Below, piece after piece: positions 1 through 5,355 of a stretch of 5,355 bases of DNA (within the stretch, counting starts at the first letter, position 1; each line of letters begins with the position of its first letter). A program made the position numbers and the translations under genes. The stretch is from Bacillota bacterium (GTDB lineage: Bacteria > Bacillota > Bacilli > Alicyclobacillales > SLC66), in contig JAKACR010000210.1 in assembly GCA_021821225.1 (NCBI GenBank), positions 1 to 5,355 on the forward strand, in the 5' to 3' direction. A model generated the notes under the pieces. It saw only the letters and a list, made by a program, of their open reading frames with translations. It was not told the origin of the DNA and ran no database searches.

Positions 1-423
1 CGCAGACGCCTGATGGAACAGCATTTTTCTCTGAGCTGGGGGGAAATCCCGCTGTGCCTGCAGGTCTATGATGTCACGGACGTCCTCTTTGACGGCGACA
101 ACGCGCATTCCATGCGCCGCATACCCATTTCGGCCCAGGCCGCTAACTGGTATATCGAAGAGCTCGCCGACGGCCGGACGTATGTCGTCGATTACGGACT
201 GCTCACGCCGGAGAACCGCTTTTTTTGCATTCTGCGCAGCACTCCGGTCGCCGCGCCGCCGCGCATGCCCGACGAACCGTTCCTGCCGCGCGCGCGCTTT
301 GTCCGCCTGCGCGCCGGGATCCCTCCGCAGGCTCTACGCCCGGCGCGCGGGAACACTTCCCCGGATGCGCTATACGAAGATGAATTTGACGGGTATTCCG
401 CGGTCGAGAGGCCGGTGATGTAG
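1..423 (+). CDS. DUF4912 family protein, 5'-truncated by the window edge
   Basis: This is the C-terminal 140 residues of a DUF4912-type protein; no biochemical function is known for the family. The frame is open from base 1 (Arg-Arg-Arg-Leu before the first ATG at 13). The stretch MEQHFSLSWGEIPLCLQVYD looks like the middle of the family domain, which normally begins with an aromatic-rich strand of the type 'LFAYWE' just upstream. The ATG at 13 is therefore probably internal and the true start lies outside the window. Recognisable family blocks are YDVTDVLFDGDNAH, the NWYIEEL segment, and FFCILRSTPVAAPP, matching the usual 'F..LARSN.V.TP' end of the domain. After this comes a Pro/Arg-rich stretch and an acidic tail (DALYEDEFDGY). 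The alternating strands and the position next to glucan enzymes would fit a small beta-sandwich accessory or carbohydrate-binding role, but that is inference. The stop is TAG at 421-423, three bases before the next start. No signal peptide or membrane segment is visible in this part. Confidence 0.82.
   Translation, partial: RRRLMEQHFSLSWGEIPLCLQVYDVTDVLFDGDNAHSMRRIPISAQAANWYIEELADGRTYVVDYGLLTPENRFFCILRSTPVAAPPRMPDEPFLPRARFVRLRAGIPPQALRPARGNTSPDALYEDEFDGYSAVERPVM
414..419 (+). promoter_or_regulatory. Probable ribosome binding site of the GH57-GT4 gene
   Basis: GGTGAT lies 7 bases before the ATG at 427, inside the last codons of the DUF4912 gene. It matches the 3' half of the Gram-positive consensus GGAGGTGATC. 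A second purine stretch, GAGAGG at 406-411, is 15 bases away, which is rather far. The overlap with the upstream coding region suggests that translation of the two genes is coupled. It is a weak site taken alone. Confidence 0.5.
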
Positions 424-426
424 ACC

Positions 427-3255
427 ATGCACAAATCGGGCGATCTTGCGTTTGTCCTGCACGCGCACCTCCCTTACGTCCGGCACAGGGAAACCGACCA
501 GGCGCTGGAGGAACGCTGGTTGCACGAAGCGGTCGCTGAATGCTATATTCCGCTTCTGGAGAGTTTTTTTCGCCTTCGGGAAGACCGCGTCCCATTCACG
601 CTCACCGTGTCGCTCTCGCCCACACTCACGGCGATGCTCGGCGATGTCGACCTGCAGGGCCGTTTCTCCCGGCATCTCGAACGGCTGATCGAACTGACGG
701 ACCGGGAACTCGACCGGACCGCGAGCGACCCCGGTCTCCATCGCTTGGCCGCCTACCACGCCGCACGCCTTCGCCGCGTCCGGTCCTTCTTCCTCGACCG
801 CTCGGGAGACATCCTCGGCGCCTTTGCGGAGCTGGAAAAGAGCCGTCATCTGGAATTAATCACCTGTGCCGCGACGCACTCCTTTTTCCCGCTCCTGCAC
901 ACCAAAGAAGCCATCCGGGCGCAGATCATGACCGCCGCAGACACGCACGAACAAGTCTTCGGCACTGCGCCGCGCGGCTTCTGGCTGCCGGAATGCGGCT
1001 ATGTCCCCGCTGTCGACGAACTGCTGGAACAGGCGGGCGTCGAGTACTTTTTCGTGAGCCGGCACGGCCTGCAATCCGCCGACCCGCCCCCTGTTTTCGG
1101 CAATCTGGCGCCCGTGCTCACGCCGCACGGCATCGCCGCCTTCGCGGTCGACACGGAGGCGGGCAGGCAGGTGTGGAGTTCCAAAGAAGGTTATCCGGGT
1201 GATCCGGAATACCTGGAGTACTATCGCGACGCCGGCTTCGACCTGCCCCTGGACTACGTGCTTCCCTACATCCACCCCGACGGCGTCCGGATCAACACGG
1301 GGATCAAGTACCACCGCATCACGGGAACCGGAGAGCACAAAGAACTGTACAACCCGGACCGCGCGCGGGAGCGCGCCGCTTCCCACGCGCGCCACTTCCT
1401 GGACGCCCGCAGGGAGCAACTGCGAAACGGCGGCGCGGCGATCGGCCGCAGGCCGGTGACAGTCGCCGCATTTGACGCGGAACTGTTCGGACACTGGTGG
1501 CACGAAGGGCCGCTCTGGCTGGAACACGTGCTGCGGCTCGCACAGACGGATGATGTTGTGCAGCCCGCGTCGCCCGGTCAATTTTTGGAGCGCTGCGATG
1601 AATGGCAATCCTGCGCCCTCCCAATGTCCTCCTGGGGGCGCGACGGTTATGCGCAGGTCTGGGTGAACGGGCGCAACGACTGGATCTATCCCCACCTGCA
1701 CACGGCCGAACTGCGCATGCGGGAACTCGCCGGCAGGATGGAGCCATCACGAGTTCCCGCCGCGACACGGCGCGCCGTCCGCCAGGCGATGCGCGAACTG
1801 TTGCTGGCGCAGGCGAGCGACTGGGCGTTCATGATGGACGGCGGCACGACGGTCGAGTACGCGACGCGCAGGACGAGGACGCACATTGACCAGTTCACCC
1901 GCCTGTACGGCATGGTCCGCGAAGGCCGGATCGACCCCGCCTACGTGCGCCGGCTCGAACGGGAAACGCCGCTGTTCACTCGCGCCGATCCCGGCCTCTA
2001 CCTGGATCCAGAAACGGCGACGCGGCGCAGGGCAACCGCGGGGGGCGCACGCGCGGACGCCGGCACACTGCGGATCCTGATCCTGTCCTGGGAATTCCCG
2101 CCGCTGACAGTCGGCGGGCTGTCCCGGCACGTGTACGATCTCACGCGCTGCCTGGCCGACCTGGACTGCGACGTTCACGTGGTGACGGTGAGCACGCAGG
2201 GCACACCCGCGCACGAAACCGTTCAGGGGGTCCGCGTGCACCGCGTGACGGTGAACAGGCCGGACGGCGGAGAGTTTATTCACTGGACGCTCGCCTTAAA
2301 CGCGGCGATGGTCGAGGAGTGCCGCCAGTTGATCGAGGAGGACGGACTGCCGTTCGATCTGATCCACGCTCACGACTGGCTCGTCGCATACGCTGCCGGC
2401 GAACTCAAGCGGCTGTACGAAATTCCGCTCGCGGCGACCATCCACGCGACCGAGCACGGACGCAACAACGGGATCCACACCGAGTTGCAGCGCCGAATCA
2501 GCGATATTGAATGGCGCCTTACATACGAAGCCGGGGAAGTGATCGTCTGCAGCACGTACATGAAACGCGAAGTACAGGAGATCTTCTCGCTGCCTCCGGA
2601 CAAGATCAGCGTGCTGCCAAACGGCGTCGATCCCGCCGCCCTGCAGATTGAAGGAGAGCGCGCCGCAAACCCGCCGGACGGAGAGCGGATCGTGATCTTT
2701 CTCGGCCGACTCGTGCGCGAAAAAGGGGTGCAGACGTTGATCGAAGCGGCTCCGGCCATTCTGGCGGCCGCCCCGGATGTCCGTTTCGTGATCGTCGGCA
2801 AGGGCCCCATGCTGGGTGATCTGCGCCGTCAGGCGGAAGACCTGGGCGTGGCGCACCGCGTGCACTTCACGGGATTCGTGACGGACGAAGAGCGTAATAA
2901 GTGGCTGCACCGCGCCGCCGTCGCGGTTTTCCCCAGCCTGTACGAACCGTTTGGCATCGTCGCGCTCGAAGCGATGGCGGCAAACGTGCCAGTGGTCGTC
3001 TCGGATGTCGGCGGCCTGGCCGATGTCGTGGACCACGGACGGACCGGCTACCGGATGGTTCCGGGCGACGCTGGCTCGCTGGCGTTTCACGCGGCGGATC
3101 TGCTTGCCGACAGGGAGCGCGCAAACCGCCTGGCGCAGGCCGCCAGACAAGATATGGACCGTTTTGACTGGACGCGCATTGCCCGGGAAACGATTGCCGT
3201 CTATCAACGATGCATCGCCGCAGCCAATCGGGAAACGGGGGGCGATCCACAGTGA
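427..3255 (+). CDS. Bifunctional GH57 1,4-alpha-glucan branching enzyme / GT4 glycogen-synthase-like glycosyltransferase
   Basis: This 942-residue fusion probably both extends and branches an alpha-1,4-glucan in the cytoplasm. Residues about 5-530 form a GH57/DUF1957 branching-enzyme domain of normal family length (about 520-530). It shows the first GH57 motif HAHLPY (12-17); WLPECGY (186-192), with E189 as the expected nucleophile; and FDAELFGHWWHEG (349-361), with D350 as the expected acid/base. It also has SSWGRDGY followed by NDWIYPHLHTAE (401-428) and the C-terminal helical block LLLAQASDW (458-466). An Ala/Arg/Gly linker (about 531-547) leads to the GT4 domain, about 548-930. That domain has WEFPPLTVGGLSRHV (555-569), HAHDW (647-651), TIHATEHGRNNG (671-682), GRLVREKG (760-767; R761 and K766 are placed like the donor-phosphate-binding Arg/Lys of glycogen synthases) and the EX7E motif E840-E848. 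The start ATG gives the usual short lead before the first strand. The stop overlaps the next start. Donor (ADP- or UDP-glucose) and product branch length cannot be read from the sequence. No likely internal start is seen at the linker, so it should be one polypeptide. Confidence 0.93.
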   Translation: MHKSGDLAFVLHAHLPYVRHRETDQALEERWLHEAVAECYIPLLESFFRLREDRVPFTLTVSLSPTLTAMLGDVDLQGRFSRHLERLIELTDRELDRTASDPGLHRLAAYHAARLRRVRSFFLDRSGDILGAFAELEKSRHLELITCAATHSFFPLLHTKEAIRAQIMTAADTHEQVFGTAPRGFWLPECGYVPAVDELLEQAGVEYFFVSRHGLQSADPPPVFGNLAPVLTPHGIAAFAVDTEAGRQVWSSKEGYPGDPEYLEYYRDAGFDLPLDYVLPYIHPDGVRINTGIKYHRITGTGEHKELYNPDRARERAASHARHFLDARREQLRNGGAAIGRRPVTVAAFDAELFGHWWHEGPLWLEHVLRLAQTDDVVQPASPGQFLERCDEWQSCALPMSSWGRDGYAQVWVNGRNDWIYPHLHTAELRMRELAGRMEPSRVPAATRRAVRQAMRELLLAQASDWAFMMDGGTTVEYATRRTRTHIDQFTRLYGMVREGRIDPAYVRRLERETPLFTRADPGLYLDPETATRRRATAGGARADAGTLRILILSWEFPPLTVGGLSRHVYDLTRCLADLDCDVHVVTVSTQGTPAHETVQGVRVHRVTVNRPDGGEFIHWTLALNAAMVEECRQLIEEDGLPFDLIHAHDWLVAYAAGELKRLYEIPLAATIHATEHGRNNGIHTELQRRISDIEWRLTYEAGEVIVCSTYMKREVQEIFSLPPDKISVLPNGVDPAALQIEGERAANPPDGERIVIFLGRLVREKGVQTLIEAAPAILAAAPDVRFVIVGKGPMLGDLRRQAEDLGVAHRVHFTGFVTDEERNKWLHRAAVAVFPSLYEPFGIVALEAMAANVPVVVSDVGGLADVVDHGRTGYRMVPGDAGSLAFHAADLLADRERANRLAQAARQDMDRFDWTRIARETIAVYQRCIAAANRETGGDPQ
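3237..3242 (+). promoter_or_regulatory. Ribosome binding site supporting the GTG start at 3252
   Basis: GGGGGG followed by CGATC lies 9 bases before GTG at 3252, resembling GGAGGTGATC. It sits in the last codons of the GH57-GT4 gene and supports the GTG start rather than the in-frame ATG at 3267, which would remove the first beta-strand of the nucleotidyltransferase fold. Confidence 0.6.
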
Positions 3256-5355
3256 AAGCAGTGATCATGGCAGGCGGAAGAGGCACGCGGCTGCGGCCCC
3301 TGACATGCTATGCGCCAAAACCGATGGTGCCGTTGCTCAATCGGCCATGCATGGAATACATCGTCGAATTGCTTTACAAACACTCGTTCACCGACATCGC
3401 CGTCACGGTGCAATACCTGCCCCAGGTGATCCGCAACCATTTTGGCGACGGACAGGAATGGGGTGTCAACCTGCGCCTGTTTGAAGAAACGGTCCCGCTT
3501 GGCACTGCGGGCAGCGTGAAAAACGCGGAGACATTTCTGGACGAGACGTTTCTTGTGATCAGCGGCGACGGCCTGACTGACTTTGATCTTCGCTCCGTCA
3601 TCCAATTCCATCGCGCCAAGCGGGCAAAGGCGACAATCGTCCTTGCCAAAGTCGAGGTGCCGCTGGAATACGGCGTGGTGATGACGGAGCAGGACGGGAG
3701 GATTGTCCGCTTTCTGGAAAAACCCAGTTGGAGCGAAGTGTTCAGCGATACGGTCAACACGGGCATCTACGTACTGGAGCCGGATGTGCTGCGATTATTC
3801 CAGGCAAACGCCGAATTCGACTTCAGCAAGGACCTCTTTCCGCTCCTGCTCTCCCTCGATTGGCCGCTGTACGGATACGTGGCCGACGGCTACTGGTCAG
3901 ACATCGGGAATCTGGACCAATACAGGCAAACACAGTTTGACATGTTGATGGGACTGGTCGATGTGCGCATCGCGGGCAGCGAGTATGCCCCGCGGGTATG
4001 GGTGGGCGAGGATGTGCAGATCGCCCCGGGGGCGCGCATCCAGGGCCCGTCTTTCATCGGCTCGGGATCGGCTGTTGCGGCTGGCGCGAGCATCGGTCCG
4101 TACGCGATTATCGGGCGGCGCAACCAGATCGACGGCAAGGTCTCGATCGAACGCACGGTACTGTGGGATGGAAACTACGTGGGAATGTCGACCACGTTGA
4201 CGGGCGCCACCCTCTGCGACAATTGCCAGATCGCAAGTGGCGTGGACATCTACGAGGGCGCCGTGATCGGGGACAAGAGCAGGGTCGGCGCGTTTGCCGC
4301 CATCCGGCCGGGTGTGAAAATCTGGCCGGAAAAGACGGTCATCGAGGGGACGGTCCAGCAGACATCGCTCATCTGGGGCCACTCTGTCTTTCGCAGCCTG
4401 TTTGACGAAGACGGCATCAGCGGCCTGCCGAACATCGAATTGATCCCGGAACTGGCCGGACGCATCGCGTCATCGTACGCGTCCAGTCTGCGCAAGGGCG
4501 CCACCGTATCTGTCAGTTGCGATGAGTACCCGTATTGCAGCATCCTCAAATTTTCCGTGATCTCCAGCCTGCTCGCGGCGGGCCTGCAGGTGCGCGACAT
4601 CGGCGTCACGCCCGTGCCGGTGGCGCGCTATGAAATCCGCCGCTCCAACAGCGTGGGCGGCATCCACATCCGGAGCGCCGAAGACGGGGAAGACAAGCCG
4701 ATCGTCATCCAGTTCTTCGATGCGGACGGCCTGCCCATCGACAAGGCGGCCGAACGCAAGATCGAAAACGCATTCCTGCAGGAGGACTTCTCCCGCCCCG
4801 ACCCGCGCAGCATCGGAACTTTGGAACAGGGCGCGCAGATTGCCGACCTGTACATCTACGAGGTGCTCTCGCGCATAAGGACGGAGGAAATCCGCCGCCG
4901 CCGGTTCAAAGTCGTATTTTCCTGCGAGAGCCGGCCCGTCCTGTCGATCATGCGCTCCATTCTGGAGCGACTGGGCTGCGCGGTGACCGTCGCCCAAAGT
5001 GATTCGGAAATCGGCGGCGCCGTCGTGACCGAGAGCGCGGACATCGGCATCCGCCTGGATACAAGCGGACAAAAATTCCTGTTCTATACCAATCGAGGTT
5101 ACTGTCTGACAAAAAACGAAGTACTGATCCTGCAGATGCTCATCGCCGTCAAGGAAAACACTCCTGTGGCCGTTCCCGTCACAGCGCCGTCCGTGATCGA
5201 GGAAATGAGCAGCCAGGCAGGCATTCCGGTCGTGCGCACGAAGACGCTGATCCGTTCCATCCTCGAAGTCGGCCGGGACAATCCGTTGCAGGTGCATTAC
5301 GACGGGTTTTACTCCGTTGTATCCCTGTTCCAGTTTCTCGCGGAAGAAAACATGC
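3252..5355 (+). CDS. Sugar-phosphate nucleotidyltransferase - left-handed beta-helix - phosphohexomutase-like fusion protein, 3'-truncated by the window edge
   Basis: The GTG start overlaps the previous TGA as GTGA, and the frame is open for 701 codons to the window end. Related fusions are about 800-840 residues, so roughly 100-140 should be missing. Residues 1 to about 235 are a nucleotidyltransferase that makes an NDP-sugar from a sugar 1-phosphate and an NTP. Its motifs are MAGGRGTRLRPLT (6-18), PKPMVP (22-27), PLGTAGSV (82-89), SGDGLTD (104-110, D106 a likely metal ligand), FLEKP (154-158), NTGIY (169-173) and YWSDIG (214-219, D217 a likely second metal ligand). Residues about 245-376 carry hexapeptide-type repeats (for example VGEDVQIAPGARI, IGPYAIIG, CQIASGVDI, AVIGDKSRVG) and form a left-handed beta-helix. 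From about 395 onward the sequence follows domains I-III of alpha-D-phosphohexomutases, but without the catalytic loops: RSAEDG at 474-479 replaces TASHNP, and DTSGQK at 603-608 replaces DGDADR. Such fusions are often labelled mannose-1-phosphate guanylyltransferase. Next to a glucan synthase, a glucose-1-phosphate substrate is equally possible; the sequence does not settle it. Confidence 0.9.
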   Translation, partial: MKAVIMAGGRGTRLRPLTCYAPKPMVPLLNRPCMEYIVELLYKHSFTDIAVTVQYLPQVIRNHFGDGQEWGVNLRLFEETVPLGTAGSVKNAETFLDETFLVISGDGLTDFDLRSVIQFHRAKRAKATIVLAKVEVPLEYGVVMTEQDGRIVRFLEKPSWSEVFSDTVNTGIYVLEPDVLRLFQANAEFDFSKDLFPLLLSLDWPLYGYVADGYWSDIGNLDQYRQTQFDMLMGLVDVRIAGSEYAPRVWVGEDVQIAPGARIQGPSFIGSGSAVAAGASIGPYAIIGRRNQIDGKVSIERTVLWDGNYVGMSTTLTGATLCDNCQIASGVDIYEGAVIGDKSRVGAFAAIRPGVKIWPEKTVIEGTVQQTSLIWGHSVFRSLFDEDGISGLPNIELIPELAGRIASSYASSLRKGATVSVSCDEYPYCSILKFSVISSLLAAGLQVRDIGVTPVPVARYEIRRSNSVGGIHIRSAEDGEDKPIVIQFFDADGLPIDKAAERKIENAFLQEDFSRPDPRSIGTLEQGAQIADLYIYEVLSRIRTEEIRRRRFKVVFSCESRPVLSIMRSILERLGCAVTVAQSDSEIGGAVVTESADIGIRLDTSGQKFLFYTNRGYCLTKNEVLILQMLIAVKENTPVAVPVTAPSVIEEMSSQAGIPVVRTKTLIRSILEVGRDNPLQVHYDGFYSVVSLFQFLAEENM

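Noticed and set aside
13..15. ATG at 13 as the true start of the DUF4912 gene
   Set aside because: The frame is already open upstream to base 1, and the sequence after this ATG corresponds to the middle of the family domain. An internal methionine is more likely.
856..1701. 281-codon open frame on the minus strand opposite the GH57 domain
   Set aside because: It lies over the conserved GH57 catalytic motifs of the + strand and has no recognisable domain or convincing ribosome binding site.
2296..3207. 303-codon open frame on the minus strand opposite the GT4 domain
   Set aside because: It lies wholly within a strongly supported gene, has no recognisable domain, and its His/Arg/Val-rich composition is typical of the antisense of a GC-rich gene.
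3267..3269. ATG at 3267 as the start of the nucleotidyltransferase
   Set aside because: It would remove KAVI, the first strand of the nucleotide-binding fold. The GTG at 3252 gives the canonical beginning and has a better placed ribosome binding site.
2951..3484. 177-codon + strand frame spanning the junction of the second and third genes
   Set aside because: It is out of frame with both the GT4 EX7E region and the nucleotidyltransferase signature, and its Arg/Pro/Ser-rich product looks like a frame shadow.
4671..4688. Loss of the TASHNP motif as the result of a sequencing error or frameshift
   Set aside because: The frame is continuous on both sides and family-like residues flank the loop (GGIHI before, IQFFDADGLPI after). 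Two other active-site loops are also changed, so a local error does not explain it.
4470..5297. 275-codon open frame on the minus strand opposite the phosphohexomutase-like module
   Set aside because: The + strand frame shows clear family motifs throughout, while the minus-strand product is rich in His, Asp and Arg with no recognisable motif. It is read as a codon-bias shadow.

Overview
The window is GC-rich and almost completely coding, with all three genes on the + strand and no intergenic space beyond a few bases. The gene set is a DUF4912-family protein, a GH57 branching enzyme fused to a GT4 synthase, and a nucleotidyltransferase fused to a phosphohexomutase-like module. This set, together with Gram-positive style Shine-Dalgarno sequences (GGTGAT, GGGGGG), suggests a GC-rich member of the Bacillota, perhaps near the Alicyclobacillaceae or the Moorella/Desulfotomaculum-type clostridia. 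That placement is inferred from family knowledge and was not tested by a search.

Layout: positions 1-423 hold the 3' part of a DUF4912 gene whose 5' end lies before the window. Three bases later, 427-3255 encodes a 942-residue two-domain enzyme. Its N-terminal half is a GH57/DUF1957 1,4-alpha-glucan branching enzyme with both catalytic acids present. A short Ala/Arg/Gly linker follows, and its C-terminal half is a GT4 glycogen/starch-synthase-like glycosyltransferase with its EX7E motif intact. From 3252 to the window edge, overlapping the previous stop codon by four bases (GTGA), a GTG-started frame stays open for 701 codons. It encodes a sugar-phosphate nucleotidyltransferase, a left-handed beta-helix domain and a phosphohexomutase-like module. 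The gene continues past the window.

The spacing (3 nt, then a 4-nt overlap) indicates one translationally coupled operon. The simplest reading is an alpha-glucan (glycogen-like) module: the nucleotidyltransferase makes an NDP-sugar, the GT4 half extends an alpha-1,4 chain, and the GH57 half branches it. The DUF4912 protein has no known function but travels with this pathway. The most notable point is that the phosphohexomutase-like module of the third gene appears to have lost its catalytic serine motif, its metal-binding loop and its sugar-binding loop, so it looks like a non-catalytic domain. No RNA genes, mobile elements, CRISPR arrays, promoters or terminators were found.
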